Shown here one piece after another: positions 35,904-46,375 of a stretch of 64,000 nt of DNA; within the stretch, counting starts at the first letter, position 1; every line of letters starts with the position of its first letter. The notes beneath the pieces are model-generated. The model was given only the letters and a program-made list of their open reading frames with translations. It did not search any database and was not told the DNA's origin. The position numbers were made by a program, and so were the translations under genes. The DNA comes from Paludibacter sp. (GTDB taxonomy: Bacteria > Bacteroidota > Bacteroidia > Bacteroidales > Paludibacteraceae). The stretch covers positions 89,839-153,838 of the forward strand of contig JARLGX010000009.1 in the NCBI GenBank assembly GCA_031292575.1. Direction: 5' to 3'.

Positions 35904-36315
35904 GTGATTATTTTTAATAGTTTATACTAAATATCCCAGCCAAATGGCACATTGGGTTTAAACTCTCACTAATGGAAATTGGGAAATAATACGGATGACT
36001 CTTATTACAATATGTAGTTTGGTAGTGTTTTTAGGAAGATTTTTGTAATCGCTCAACAATATTTCTTTAAAAAATAAATTGTAGCTAATTTGTTTTTTAA
36101 TTCTCCAAAATTACAAAATATCTTTTAATTATCAGTTGTTACTTTTCTTCTTTTTATTCCAAATGGGCAATATAAACAACACAACCGGCATTGTTATTTA
36201 TTTTACCAGAGATTAATTGTATTCTTTATCTGCTTAAAAGTTTCGATAAGTAACAAAAAAAGAGAAACCCGCAGTACGGATTTCTCTTTCTTATTTTTTT
36301 TTTGGAAAACGGTTT
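35904..36315. other. intergenic region, AT-rich
   Basis: About 410 bases with no ORF or repeat. It includes the rplS terminator at its right end and a possible minus-strand box TAATTTTG at 36106-36113 for the CBM gene. Nothing else seen. Confidence 0.5.
36255..36290 (-). terminator. intrinsic terminator of rplS
   Basis: Stem AGAGAAA...TTTCTCT (36261-36267 / 36281-36287) with inner CCG/CGG pairs. On the minus strand TTTTTTTGTT follows. Confidence 0.75.
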
Positions 36316-36663
36316 TTATACGCGTCTTTCTTTGATTCTGGCTTTTTTACCTGTAAGTGCACGTAAATAATACAATTTAGCGCGACGCACTTTACCATGT
36401 TTATTTACTGTAATACTTTCGATAAAAGGAGATTCTAACGGGAAAATACGTTCTACTCCAACGTTTCCTGAAATTTTGCGAACAGTAAAACGTTTTTTAC
36501 CTTGGTGTCCAACAATTTTAATTACATCTCCACGATATTCCTGAATACGTTCTTTGCTACCTTCAATAATACGGTAAGCAACAGTAATAGTATCACCTGC
36601 TTTAAATTCAGGATGCGTTTTTTCAACGAGAAATGCTTGTTCGGCAACTTTAATTAAGTCCAT
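36316..36663 (-). CDS. rplS: ribosomal protein L19
   Basis: 115 residues. Typical L19 sequence: [35 protein letters not shown] and [20 protein letters not shown] structural 50S protein. Single gene with its own promoter and terminator. Confidence 0.97.
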   Translation of the reverse strand: MDLIKVAEQAFLVEKTHPEFKAGDTITVAYRIIEGSKERIQEYRGDVIKIVGHQGKKRFTVRKISGNVGVERIFPLESPFIESITVNKHGKVRRAKLYYLRALTGKKARIKERRV

Positions 36664-36747
36664 TATAGCTCTTTATTAAATTAATATTATGCGCAATATT
36701 CACAGACCTCACTTATTCTGTCAGAGATTACGCTAAAATTTGGACTG

Positions 36748-36778
36748 CAAAAGTACAGTTTTTTTTCTATTATGCAAA
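36748..36778 (-). promoter_or_regulatory. promoter of rplS
   Basis: Minus strand: -33 TTTG (36775-36778), 19-nt spacer, -7 box TACTTTTG (36748-36755). This fits the Bacteroidota consensus TTTG-N19-TAnnTTTG fully. The start codon lies 85 bases on. Confidence 0.65.
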
Positions 36779-36901
36779 AGATAAGCTTGCTTTTTTATTA
36801 CAAATGGCTAAAAAACAGTATTTAGTTTTATGAAAAACTGATGTTTAAATGCTCTTATTCAGATGAATCAATAAATAAAATAGATATTGAATTATTTTGA
36901 C

Positions 36902-36909
36902 TAACTTTG
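36902..36909 (+). promoter_or_regulatory. possible promoter -7 box of typA
   Basis: TAACTTTG, 26 bases before the typA ATG. The nearest TTG upstream is too close (12 bases) for a standard -33. Confidence 0.45.
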
Positions 36910-36934
36910 CACCCTCAAAAAAAGATTGTTTTAC

Positions 36935-38734
36935 ATGCAAAAAATTAGAAACATAGCTATCATTGCCCACGTCGACCATGGAAAAACCACATTGGTTGAC
37001 AAGATGTTATTAGCCGGACACTTGTTCCGCGAAAACGAAAACGCTGGAGAGTTAATCATGGATAATAATGACCTTGAACGTGAAAGAGGCATTACTATAT
37101 TAGCCAAAAACGTATCTATCGATTATCTTGGATACAAAATTAATATTATTGACACACCGGGACATGCTGATTTTGGTGGAGAAGTGGAACGTGTATTAAA
37201 CATGGCCGATGGTGTTCTTTTATTGGTTGACGCTTTTGAAGGACCAATGCCACAAACTCGTTTTGTACTTCAAAAAGCCCTGCAAATGGGACTTTTACCT
37301 ATAGTTGTAATCAATAAAGTTGACAAACCCAATTGTCGTCCGGACGAAGTTCACGAGGCGGTCTTTGATTTGATGTATAATTTGGATGCAACAGAAGAGC
37401 AGTTAAATTTCCACACTATTTATGGCTCAGCCAAACAAAACTGGATGTCTGAAGACTGGAAAAACCAAACCGAAAGTATTATACCACTACTCGACGCAAT
37501 TATAAAATATATTCCGGAACCGTTGTATTTGGAGGGCACACCTCAAATGTTGATTACTTCGCTCGATTATTCGTCATACGTAGGGCGTATTGCGGTGGGA
37601 CGTGTTCACCGAGGAACATTGCGTGAAGGCATGGATGTAAATTTAGTAAAACGTGATGGGAAAGCTATTAAATCACGCATTAAAGAATTGCATACATTTA
37701 CAGGATTAGGCAGAACCCGTGCCACCGAAGTAAAATCAGGCGATATCTGTGCTTTAGTAGGCATCGAAGGATTCGAAATTGGCGATTCAGTTTGCGATTT
37801 ACAAAACCCAGAACCATTGATTCCTATTGCGATTGATGAGCCTACAATGAGCATGGTCTTTACCATCAACAACTCACCATTTTTTGGAAAAGAAGGAAAA
37901 TTTGTAACGTCGCGCCATATTCACGATCGATTGATGAAAGAGCTTGATAAAAACCTAGCTTTACGCGTTGAGAAAAATGTAGATTCGGATATCTGGACCG
38001 TTTTCGGACGAGGTGTTTTACATTTGTCGGTATTAATTGAAACCATGCGTCGCGAAGGATATGAACTGCAAGTTGGTCAACCACAGGTTATTTTCAAAGA
38101 AATAGACGGAAAACGTTGCGAACCGGTAGAACAATTGACCATTAATCTTCCCGAAGAATGTTCAGGTAAAATTATCGAAATGGTGGCAATGCGTAAAGGC
38201 GAAATGCTTAGCATGGAAGTAATGAATGACCGAATTCAACTGGAGTTTCTGATTCCTTCACGCGGGATTATCGGTTTACGTAATAGTGTATTGACCGCTT
38301 CGGCTGGTGAAGCCATCATGTCGCACCGATTTTTTGAATATCAACCCTATAAAGGAAATATCGAAAAACGAAACAACGGCTCGATTATTGCTATGGAAGG
38401 CGGAACTGCATTTGCTTATTCATTGGATAAATTACAAGATCGAGGACGGTTCTTTGTATTTCCACAAGATGAAATTTATGCCGGTCAGGTAGTTGGCGAA
38501 AGTTCAAAAGAAGGCGATATGGTTGTGAATGTTACAAAACCTAAGAAATTGACAAACATGCGTGCTTCGGGAGCTGACGATAAAGCCAAATTAATTCCGC
38601 CTATTGTCTTTAGCTTGGAAGAAGCATTGGAATACATCAAAGAAGATGAATACGTGGAACTTACACCTACGTGTATTCGATTACGCAAAATCTATCTTGA
38701 TGAAAATGAACGTAAACGCATGAATAGAAAATAA
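36935..38734 (+). CDS. typA: GTPase TypA/BipA
   Basis: 599 residues from ATG 36935 (a TTG at 36926 would add three). G1 [10 protein letters not shown]2 region RERGITI, G3 [10 protein letters not shown]4 NKVDK. Then EF-G-like domains II, III and V and the TypA-specific C-terminus ([25 protein letters not shown]). A ribosome-associated GTPase for assembly and stress growth. The intact G motifs contrast with the EF-G2 at 18.6 kb. Confidence 0.96.
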   Translation: MQKIRNIAIIAHVDHGKTTLVDKMLLAGHLFRENENAGELIMDNNDLERERGITILAKNVSIDYLGYKINIIDTPGHADFGGEVERVLNMADGVLLLVDAFEGPMPQTRFVLQKALQMGLLPIVVINKVDKPNCRPDEVHEAVFDLMYNLDATEEQLNFHTIYGSAKQNWMSEDWKNQTESIIPLLDAIIKYIPEPLYLEGTPQMLITSLDYSSYVGRIAVGRVHRGTLREGMDVNLVKRDGKAIKSRIKELHTFTGLGRTRATEVKSGDICALVGIEGFEIGDSVCDLQNPEPLIPIAIDEPTMSMVFTINNSPFFGKEGKFVTSRHIHDRLMKELDKNLALRVEKNVDSDIWTVFGRGVLHLSVLIETMRREGYELQVGQPQVIFKEIDGKRCEPVEQLTINLPEECSGKIIEMVAMRKGEMLSMEVMNDRIQLEFLIPSRGIIGLRNSVLTASAGEAIMSHRFFEYQPYKGNIEKRNNGSIIAMEGGTAFAYSLDKLQDRGRFFVFPQDEIYAGQVVGESSKEGDMVVNVTKPKKLTNMRASGADDKAKLIPPIVFSLEEALEYIKEDEYVELTPTCIRLRKIYLDENERKRMNRK

Positions 38735-38870
38735 TGATTATTTTTTTAATGATTAATAAGATGCGAGTTAATAAGAGATAAAGAGTTAGGAATCAACAGA
38801 GATCTTTATACTATTATTTTTAAACAGCCGTTATGAAATCATCATTGTGTAATAATTATCATTTTTGATT

Positions 38871-39512
38871 ATGGAACGTAAATTCTTTTGCTCATTAATT
38901 GCTTTGTTTGTTGGAATTTCGACGCTTTTTGCTCAATTAGGGATAAAAGCAGGGGTAAACATGGCAAATGAAATAAAATCTTTTAATCAGTCTGGTATTG
39001 CAAGTGGGTTTGTTTCGAGCAATTTAACAGGTTATGAAATTGGATTAGTATATCAGTTAATGCCTAAGAAATCAGGGCTCGGAGTTGAAATTGGAGCTTT
39101 ACTTTCACAAAAAGGCAGTTCATTCAATGACTCAACCAGCATTGTTAATAGAATAAAACAAGGTTATAAAGAGTTGAATTATCTTGATGTTCCATTAAAT
39201 TTGCGTTACCGATTTACCCTTGGACTTATTGGCATTTATGGCTTTGGTGGGCTTTATGCCGGATATGCCTTAAGTGGAAAAACTGTTGATGAAATTGCAA
39301 ATGTGACTCAGAATGAAACTTTTTCAAGTTTCGCCAATCACTTGGATTACGGATACAATTTTGGTGTCGGAGTAGAATTATTTAGAAAAATTCAATTTGG
39401 CGGAACCTGGAGCGAGGGCTTAAAAAACACATTGAGTTCTGCAACCGGTCTTCCTACACCAATAAATTCAACAAACAGAGTGTTTACAGTCAACTTAGTG
39501 TATTTGTTCTGA
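38871..39512 (+). CDS. outer membrane beta-barrel protein (PorT-like)
   Basis: 213 residues from ATG 38871 (the frame could begin at a TTG two codons earlier). Signal peptide MERKFFCSLIALFVGISTLFAQ, followed by alternating strands LGIKAGVNMANEI, YEIGLVYQLM, LNYLDVPLNLRYRF, GFGGLYAGYA, LDYGYNFGVGVELF and ending in Phe. This is the outer-membrane barrel class 2 (PorT type). Function unknown. A strong terminator follows. Confidence 0.85.
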   Translation: MERKFFCSLIALFVGISTLFAQLGIKAGVNMANEIKSFNQSGIASGFVSSNLTGYEIGLVYQLMPKKSGLGVEIGALLSQKGSSFNDSTSIVNRIKQGYKELNYLDVPLNLRYRFTLGLIGIYGFGGLYAGYALSGKTVDEIANVTQNETFSSFANHLDYGYNFGVGVELFRKIQFGGTWSEGLKNTLSSATGLPTPINSTNRVFTVNLVYLF

Positions 39513-39546
39513 TTAAGCAATATAGATTATAGTGGAAATTTTATAA

Positions 39547-39592
39547 AGGACGAGAAATGACTAATTAAAAAATCATTTCTCGTCCTATTTTT
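39547..39592 (+). terminator. strong intrinsic terminator behind the barrel protein gene
   Basis: Perfect 14-bp stem AGGACGAGAAATGA / TCATTTCTCGTCCT (39547-39560, 39573-39586), then ATTTTTA. Confidence 0.85.
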
Positions 39593-39666
39593 ATGTTCTT
39601 TACAAACCTGACTTTGAACGTACTTGAAACTCTATTTTAGATACATATTAAATTTTCTAAAGCAAA

Positions 39667-39699
39667 TTGAATATCATATCTCTTTTTTTCGTACCTTTG
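39667..39699 (+). promoter_or_regulatory. promoter of tig
   Basis: TTG (39667-39669), 22-nt spacer, TACCTTTG (39692-39699). The leader is 110 bases. It contains TAACTCCTTAAGGAGCAA (around 39758), a relative of the dispersed palindrome. Confidence 0.55.
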
Positions 39700-39810
39700 C
39701 ACCCCATTACAAAAAGATAAATATCAGAAAATTACTCTATTATTAAATTATGGAACTAACTCCTTAAGGAGCAAGTTTGATACGACAACTTAAAAACAAT
39801 TTATTTTCGT

Positions 39811-41166
39811 ATGAATATTGTCAAAAAAGACCTCGATCAAAACAATGCACTTGTTACACTACGCATTGAAAAAGTGGATTACACTGAGAAAGTGGAAAAA
39901 ACATTGCGCGATTACCGCAAAAAGGCAAATATACCCGGATTTCGTCCAGGAATGGTACCTGCAGGTTTAGTAAAAAAAATGTATGGTAAAGCTGTGTTAG
40001 CTGAAGAAATCAATAAACTGGTTTCAGATAACCTATACAATTATATTCGCGAAAACAACTTAAATATACTCGGTGAACCACTTCCAAACGAAACGGAACA
40101 AAAACCAATTGATTTCGACACTCAGGAAGAATTTGAATTCGTGTTTGACTTGGGAATAGCTCCTGAATTTGAAGTGGAATTGACAAAAAAAGACAAAGTA
40201 AAATACTACAATATCACCGTTAGCGATGAAATGATTGAAAATCAGGTTAAATCATACACCGGTCGTTATGGCAAATACATTCAGGAAGAAGTTGTTGAAG
40301 AAAAAGATATGTTGAAAGGTGAGTTGCTTGAATTGGCAAATGGCAAAGTAAACGAATCGGGCATTAAAGTACAAGATGCAACTTTGACAGCTGCTTATAT
40401 GAAAGACGATGCTCAAAAGGCACTTTTCGTTGGTGCTAAGAAAGGCGATATAATTACATTCAATCCAGCTAAAGCGTTTGAAAACGAAACAGAAATCAGC
40501 TCAATGTTGAAAATATCGAAAGATGCCGCAAAAACCATTGATGCTGACTTCCAGCTGAAAATCGAAAGTATTACCCGTTACCATGAATCTGAAATTAATC
40601 AGGAACTTTTCGACAAGGTCTATGGCGAAGGAACGGTCAGCAGCGAAGAAGAATTCCGCGCCAAAATCAAAGAAAATATTCAGGAAAACCTGGTCGCTGA
40701 CAGCGAATACAAATTTGGAATTGATGCTCAGGAAATGCTGGTTTCAAAATTCAATGATATCAGCTTCCCTGATACTTTTTTGAAACGGTGGGTGCTATCT
40801 TCAAATGAAAACCTAACCCCTGAAACATTAGAAAAAGACTATCCCAAAATGATAGCAGATCTCAAGTGGCATTTAATTAAAGACAAACTAGCTAAAACAA
40901 GCGATTTAAAAGTCGAAACTTCAGATATTGAAGAATATGCAAAGAAATTGGCTAAAGCACAATTTGCCCAGTATGGTATGATTGGCATGGATGATGAAAT
41001 TATTGCCAACTATGCAAAAGACATGATGAAAAAAGAAGAAACTCTGAAAAATATGGTAGACAAAGTTGCCGAAGAAAAGGTGCTTGCTATCGTAAAAGAA
41101 GCTGTAAAATTAGACAACAAAGAAGTTTCAATTGAAGAATTCAACAAAATGTTTGAAGCAAAATAA
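39811..41166 (+). CDS. tig: trigger factor
   Basis: 451 residues. Ribosome-binding signature GFRPGMVP (about 45-55) with NIVKKDLDQNNALVTLRIEK at the N-terminus, a middle FKBP-like domain (about 150-245) and a helical C-terminal chaperone domain. Ribosome-bound folding chaperone. First gene of tig-clpP-clpX, the common order in bacteria. Confidence 0.95.
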   Translation: MNIVKKDLDQNNALVTLRIEKVDYTEKVEKTLRDYRKKANIPGFRPGMVPAGLVKKMYGKAVLAEEINKLVSDNLYNYIRENNLNILGEPLPNETEQKPIDFDTQEEFEFVFDLGIAPEFEVELTKKDKVKYYNITVSDEMIENQVKSYTGRYGKYIQEEVVEEKDMLKGELLELANGKVNESGIKVQDATLTAAYMKDDAQKALFVGAKKGDIITFNPAKAFENETEISSMLKISKDAAKTIDADFQLKIESITRYHESEINQELFDKVYGEGTVSSEEEFRAKIKENIQENLVADSEYKFGIDAQEMLVSKFNDISFPDTFLKRWVLSSNENLTPETLEKDYPKMIADLKWHLIKDKLAKTSDLKVETSDIEEYAKKLAKAQFAQYGMIGMDDEIIANYAKDMMKKEETLKNMVDKVAEEKVLAIVKEAVKLDNKEVSIEEFNKMFEAK

Positions 41167-41187
41167 TTGTTTGCTAACAAATTTTGC

Positions 41188-41271
41188 CGAAAAGGCTTTT
41201 AACTGCTAAAAAATAAAACAAAATAGTCTTATCTTTGTTTCTTTTTTTGAAAAGGTTAAAAGCCTTTTTCG
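41188..41271. repeat. 16-bp inverted repeat around the clpP promoter
   Basis: CGAAAAGGCTTTTAAC (41188-41203) and GTTAAAAGCCTTTTTCG (41255-41271) are inverted with one extra base. A TATCTTTG box (41230-41237) lies between. It may be an attenuating or terminating structure behind tig. Confidence 0.55.
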
Positions 41272-41362
41272 ATTAACTAATAAAATGATGTGTTGACATG
41301 CTGCTGTAAGAATATCAATATATTATAACATTTGAACTTTTAAACTTTCAAACTCATAAATT

Positions 41363-42040
41363 ATGAACAACAACGATTTTCGCGACTTTGCTACCAAACA
41401 CCTGCGCATGAATGGACTTGCATTAGACAAATACGCCGATATTACCAGTAATTACATTTCCCCTTCTATCCTTGAAGAACGTCAGTTAAATGTTACTCAA
41501 ATGGATGTGTTCTCCCGTTTAATGATGGATCGTATCATTTTTCTCGGAACACAAGTTGATGATTATACAGCTAATGTGATTCAGGCTCAATTACTTTATC
41601 TGGACTCTTCAGATCCAGGTAAAGACATTTCCATCTACCTAAATACACCTGGAGGCTCGGTTTATGCCGGACTTGGAATTTATGATACCATGCAGTTTAT
41701 CAGTTCCGATGTGGCTACAATTTGTACTGGAATGGCAGCTTCGATGGGAGCTGTATTGATGGTAGCAGGTGCTAAAGGAAAACGCTCAGCCCTGAAACAT
41801 TCACGTATCATGATTCACCAACCTATGGGTGGCGCTCAAGGTCAGGCTTCTGACATTGAAATTACAGCCCGCGAAATTCAAAAATTAAAAAAAGAACTTT
41901 ACACCATTATAGCCGATCATTCTGGAAATCCTTTCGATAGAATTGAAAAAGATTCGGATCGCGATTACTGGATGACATCAGAAGAAGCATTGGAATATGG
42001 TATGATTGACAAAGTACTTTTTAACGAGAAGAAAAAATAA
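41363..42040 (+). CDS. clpP: ATP-dependent Clp protease proteolytic subunit
   Basis: 225 residues. Catalytic Ser in [11 protein letters not shown], His in [15 protein letters not shown], Asp downstream near [25 protein letters not shown] is the typical substrate-side strand. Peptidase of the ClpXP complex, followed by clpX 100 bases on. Confidence 0.97.
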   Translation: MNNNDFRDFATKHLRMNGLALDKYADITSNYISPSILEERQLNVTQMDVFSRLMMDRIIFLGTQVDDYTANVIQAQLLYLDSSDPGKDISIYLNTPGGSVYAGLGIYDTMQFISSDVATICTGMAASMGAVLMVAGAKGKRSALKHSRIMIHQPMGGAQGQASDIEITAREIQKLKKELYTIIADHSGNPFDRIEKDSDRDYWMTSEEALEYGMIDKVLFNEKKK

Positions 42041-42139
42041 AAAAATAAAATCCCTTATTCCCAAGGATCTTTATTGATGTAATTTGAGTTGCAAATACAT
42101 ACAATAAGTTCTCCCTTGAAGGACTCGAGGATCTGAATT

Positions 42140-43372
42140 ATGGCTAAAAACACCAAACATTGTAGCTTTTGCGGACGACCAGAATCGCAAGTTGACTTTT
42201 TTATTATGGGACAAGATGGAGCTCATATATGCAACGAATGCGCCGTTCAGGCAGCTGATATTGTAAAAGAAAACTCAATTAAAAAGTCTAATTTGCCTGA
42301 TTTGCAAAAAGAACAACTTCCAAAACCTACTGAAATAAAGGAATACCTTGATCAATATGTAATTGGTCAGGATGAAGCAAAAAAATACCTCTCGGTAGCT
42401 GTATATAATCATTACAAGCGCCTGATGCAGGAAAAAACTAATGACGATGTTGAAATTGAGAAATCAAACATTATCATGGTAGGGTATACCGGTACGGGTA
42501 AAACACTTTTAGCAAAAACGATAGCAAAAAAACTTCATGTTCCATTCACAATTGTTGATGCAACAGTTTTGACCGAAGCGGGATACGTTGGCGAGGATAT
42601 CGAAAGTATTCTTACTCGCCTGTTACAGGTAGCAGATTATGATGTAAAATCAGCAGAGAGAGGTATTGTATTTATCGACGAAATTGACAAAATTGCACGC
42701 AAAAGCGACAATCCAAGTATAACCCGCGATGTAAGCGGAGAAGGAGTTCAACAGGGTTTGTTGAAATTACTTGAAGGTGCCGTGGTAAATGTTCCACCAC
42801 AGGGTGGAAGGAAACATCCCGACCAGAAAATGATTGCCGTGAATACTCAAAATATACTTTTCGTGTGCGGTGGGGCATTTGATGGAATTGAGAAAAAAAT
42901 TGCTTCACGCCTTAATACGCGTGTCGTGGGCTATAATGCAGCAAAAGAAAATGAACAAGTCGACAAACATAACCTACTACAATATATTGCTCCTCAAGAT
43001 CTTAAATCATTTGGATTGATACCTGAAATTATTGGCCGTTTGCCAATTTTAACCTACCTTGAGCCCCTTGATAGAACTGCACTTCGAAGAATATTAACTG
43101 AGCCAAAGAACTCAATCATCAAACAGTACTCAAAATTATTCAATATGGACAATATTGAACTCATTTTTGACGAAGATGTACTGGAATATATTGTCGATAA
43201 ATCTATCGAATTCAAATTAGGAGCTCGCGGGCTCAGATCTATTACAGAAACTATCATGATGGATGAGATGTTTGAAATGCCATCAAAAAATGAAACAAAA
43301 TTGAAAATATCGCTCCCTTATGCTCAAAGTAAGATAGAAAAAACAAATATAAATCGGTTAAAAATTGCATAA
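42140..43372 (+). CDS. clpX: ATP-dependent protease ATPase subunit ClpX
   Basis: 410 residues. N-terminal C4 zinc finger (CSFCG ... CNEC), Walker [13 protein letters not shown], Walker [12 protein letters not shown], sensor regions and a C-terminal D2 small domain with [10 protein letters not shown]. It unfolds substrates for ClpP. Confidence 0.97.
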   Translation: MAKNTKHCSFCGRPESQVDFFIMGQDGAHICNECAVQAADIVKENSIKKSNLPDLQKEQLPKPTEIKEYLDQYVIGQDEAKKYLSVAVYNHYKRLMQEKTNDDVEIEKSNIIMVGYTGTGKTLLAKTIAKKLHVPFTIVDATVLTEAGYVGEDIESILTRLLQVADYDVKSAERGIVFIDEIDKIARKSDNPSITRDVSGEGVQQGLLKLLEGAVVNVPPQGGRKHPDQKMIAVNTQNILFVCGGAFDGIEKKIASRLNTRVVGYNAAKENEQVDKHNLLQYIAPQDLKSFGLIPEIIGRLPILTYLEPLDRTALRRILTEPKNSIIKQYSKLFNMDNIELIFDEDVLEYIVDKSIEFKLGARGLRSITETIMMDEMFEMPSKNETKLKISLPYAQSKIEKTNINRLKIA

Positions 43373-43419
43373 TCATATTATTGCAATTAATTGTATGCGT
43401 GGCATATAACATATTTTAT

Positions 43420-43464
43420 CGGGATATTGACTATATTAATTAGTTAATATCCCGTTTTTTTTTT
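43420..43464 (+). terminator. strong intrinsic terminator of clpX
   Basis: 14-bp stem with one G-U pair (CGGGATATTGACTA / TAGTTAATATCCCG), 7-nt loop, ten T. Confidence 0.88.
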
Positions 43465-43638
43465 CAAAACATATTGTATATTTAAAATCTGTTTCTATTT
43501 TTGTTTGACAAAAACAAAGATACAGCAACGAGAAATTAGAGTTTATTTGCAATAAACAATAAAAAAACATTTTTTTCAGTGCTTGTATTTCGACAATAAA
43601 TACTACTTTCGCATTCATTTTTTACACAAGATACTGAT

Positions 43639-45831
43639 ATGGCCAAACTATCTGAATTAAATTCGCAGTTGAAAAAGAACTTTGGGTTCGACAACTTCAA
43701 AGGAAATCAGGAAGCAATTATTCAAAATGTACTTGACGGGAAAGACACTTTCGTGTTAATGCCTACAGGTGGAGGCAAGTCATTGTGTTATCAACTTCCA
43801 TCCCTGATGATGGAAGGCACGGCAATTGTCATTTCACCACTTATTGCCTTGATGAAAAATCAGGTTGATGCCATGCGCAATTTTAGCGAAGAAGATGGTA
43901 TTGCCCATTTTATCAATTCATCGCTAACCAAGCAGGCTATTGATCAGGTAAAGGGTGATATTTTATCCGGTAAAACTAAACTATTATACGTTGCACCTGA
44001 ATCGCTTACAAAAGAAGAAAATATTGAGTTTTTAAAGCAACTGAAAATTTCATTCTATGCAGTTGACGAAGCACATTGTATTTCGGAATGGGGACATGAT
44101 TTCAGACCCGAATACCGACGTATTCGCCCAATAATAAATGAGATAGGGGTAGCACCTCTGATTGCGCTTACTGCAACTGCAACCCCCAAAGTGCAACATG
44201 ACATTCAAAAAAATCTTGGAATGTTGAATGCTTCGGTTTTTAAATCGTCGTTCAACCGTGCCAATTTATACTACGAAGTCAGACCAAAAACGAATAATGT
44301 AGATAAAGATATTATTAAATACATTCGTTCACAAGCAGGAAAATCAGGAATCATATATTGCTTAAGCAGAAAAAAAGTAGAAGAATTATCCGAAACACTT
44401 CGTATGAATGGAATTTCGGTTCTGCCTTATCATGCAGGCATGGACTCATCTGTAAGAAGCCAAAATCAAGATAGCTTTTTGATGGAAAAAGCCGATGTGA
44501 TTGTGGCAACAATTGCTTTCGGAATGGGGATTGATAAACCCGATGTTCGGTATGTTTTACATTACGATATGCCAAAGAGCCTGGAAGGTTACTATCAGGA
44601 AACGGGACGTGGCGGACGCGATGGTGGAGAAGGCCAATGTATTGCCTTTTACGCTTATAAAGATTTAGATAAACTACGCAAATTTATGCAAGGCAAGCCC
44701 GTTGCCGAGCAGGAAATTGGCAATCAATTATTATTGGAAACACAGGCCTATGCTGAATCTTCCGTATGTCGACGTAAATTATTACTCCATTATTTTGGAG
44801 AAGAATACATGGAAGAAAATTGCGGATGCTGTGATAACTGTATGAAACCAAGGAAATTTATAGAAGGACAAGAATTGTTATCTCTAGTTTTAGAAACAAT
44901 TTTAATAGTAAAAGAAAAATTTAAAGCCGAACACATTGTTGACATTTTAAAAGGAAATGAAACTTCGGATGTAAAATCGTATCAACATGATGAGATTGAG
45001 AACTTTGGTTCTGCTTCCGACGAAGATGAACGATTGCTACATTCAGTTATCCGTCAGGCCATGATTGCAGGATTCATTAGTAAAGATATTGAAAATTATG
45101 GTTTGCTCAGACTTACAGCAAGTGGCAAAGCATATTTAAAGAAACCTCAGCCATTCCCAATTGTAAAAGATAACGAGTTTGAGGATGAAGAAGAAGAGAC
45201 CACAGTTGGTGGCAGAAGTGGTGGTGGAACTTGCGCTGCAGACGATGTTTTATTCTCAATATTGAAAGATTTAAGAAAAAAACTCTCGAAGAAACTGGAA
45301 GTACCACCTTTCGTTATTTTTCAGGATCCATCGCTCGAAGCCATGGCGACCAGTTATCCGATTACCCAAGATGAATTGCAAAACATTCCGGGTGTTGGTG
45401 CCGGAAAAGCAAAACGTTACGGTGAAGAATTTCTGAAAGTAATTAAAGAGCACGTAAAAGAGAACGAAATCATTCGTCCCGAAGATTTACGAGTTCGCAC
45501 TGTAGCTAATAAGTCTAAGCTTAAAGTATCAATTATTCAGGCAATTGACAGAAAAATTGCGTTGGACGATATTGCTCTGTCAAAAGGATTAGACATTTCT
45601 GAATTACTTGATGAAATTGAAGCAATTGTATATTCGGGAACCAAAATCAATATCGATTATTTCTTGGACGAAATTATGGATCCTGATCATATTGATGAAA
45701 TTTTCGATTATTTCAGTTCCGCTGAAACCGACAAAATTGAAGCCGCTCTTGATGATCTGGGTGAAGACGACTTCAGTGAGACTGAAGTACGATTAGTTCG
45801 CATCAAATTTTTGTCAGAAATAGGAAACTAA
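43639..45831 (+). CDS. recQ: ATP-dependent DNA helicase RecQ
   Basis: 730 residues. Helicase motifs: PTGGGKSLCYQLP (Walker A), AVDEAHCISEWGHDFRPEY (DEAH and aromatic loop), TATATP, QETGRGGRDG. RQC zinc-binding Cys near CRRKLLLHYF...CGCCDNC, winged helix, HRDC-like domain (about 535-605) and an extra C-terminal helix-turn-helix region. Recombination and fork-repair helicase. Single gene with a terminator. Confidence 0.95.
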   Translation: MAKLSELNSQLKKNFGFDNFKGNQEAIIQNVLDGKDTFVLMPTGGGKSLCYQLPSLMMEGTAIVISPLIALMKNQVDAMRNFSEEDGIAHFINSSLTKQAIDQVKGDILSGKTKLLYVAPESLTKEENIEFLKQLKISFYAVDEAHCISEWGHDFRPEYRRIRPIINEIGVAPLIALTATATPKVQHDIQKNLGMLNASVFKSSFNRANLYYEVRPKTNNVDKDIIKYIRSQAGKSGIIYCLSRKKVEELSETLRMNGISVLPYHAGMDSSVRSQNQDSFLMEKADVIVATIAFGMGIDKPDVRYVLHYDMPKSLEGYYQETGRGGRDGGEGQCIAFYAYKDLDKLRKFMQGKPVAEQEIGNQLLLETQAYAESSVCRRKLLLHYFGEEYMEENCGCCDNCMKPRKFIEGQELLSLVLETILIVKEKFKAEHIVDILKGNETSDVKSYQHDEIENFGSASDEDERLLHSVIRQAMIAGFISKDIENYGLLRLTASGKAYLKKPQPFPIVKDNEFEDEEEETTVGGRSGGGTCAADDVLFSILKDLRKKLSKKLEVPPFVIFQDPSLEAMATSYPITQDELQNIPGVGAGKAKRYGEEFLKVIKEHVKENEIIRPEDLRVRTVANKSKLKVSIIQAIDRKIALDDIALSKGLDISELLDEIEAIVYSGTKINIDYFLDEIMDPDHIDEIFDYFSSAETDKIEAALDDLGEDDFSETEVRLVRIKFLSEIGN

Positions 45832-45844
45832 AATCTTAGTTTCA

Positions 45845-45883
45845 AAAAAGGCCGTCGAAATATTTTTTTGACGGCCTTTTTTG
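45845..45883 (+). terminator. intrinsic terminator of recQ
   Basis: Stem AAAAAAGGCCGTC / GACGGCCTTTTTT with a 13-nt loop; a T-run on both strands. Confidence 0.85.
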
Positions 45884-46040
45884 TTTTCAAAAATAAACTG
45901 ATTAATAGATATTTACGCACAAACAAAAGCTCAATGAAATAATTTGCGAATAAAATTAAGTACATTATTGTAAAAATACCAAATTTATTGATATTTTTGT
46001 AAGCGATAAATACTTTAGTTTTGTTTTCCAAATAAATGGT

Positions 46041-46268
46041 ATGAAAATTCCCCTCTTTTTGCAAAAACTATTTTCCTTTTACCGCGACGGATTCCGGAAT
46101 ATGACTGTTGGTAAATCTCTCTGGATACTTGTACTGATAAAGCTTTTTATCATGTTTGTGGTATTACGGATTTTTTTCTTTCCAAACTACCTGAATACAA
46201 ACTTTAAAGACGAACAAAGCAAAGCTAACCATGTTCGTATGGAACTAATAGAAAAAAGAGTTCAGTAA
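46041..46268 (+). CDS. DUF4492 small membrane protein
   Basis: 75 residues. The FYRDGFRNMTVGKSLW motif and one membrane helix (about 30-50, LVLIKLFIMFVVLRIFFF) identify DUF4492, which lies directly before cydA in many Bacteroidota. It probably helps assemble or stabilise cytochrome bd (inference). 107 bases before cydA; TATTTTTG near 46002 is a possible promoter box. Confidence 0.85.
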   Translation: MKIPLFLQKLFSFYRDGFRNMTVGKSLWILVLIKLFIMFVVLRIFFFPNYLNTNFKDEQSKANHVRMELIEKRVQ

Positions 46269-46375
46269 GCTCCCAAAATGGATTGTAAGAGAATGAGAAA
46301 TAAGAACAAAATATCAATAGATAAAATAATCAAAATAAATAATTTTTCAAATCTTTATCAAATACTTAAAAAATT

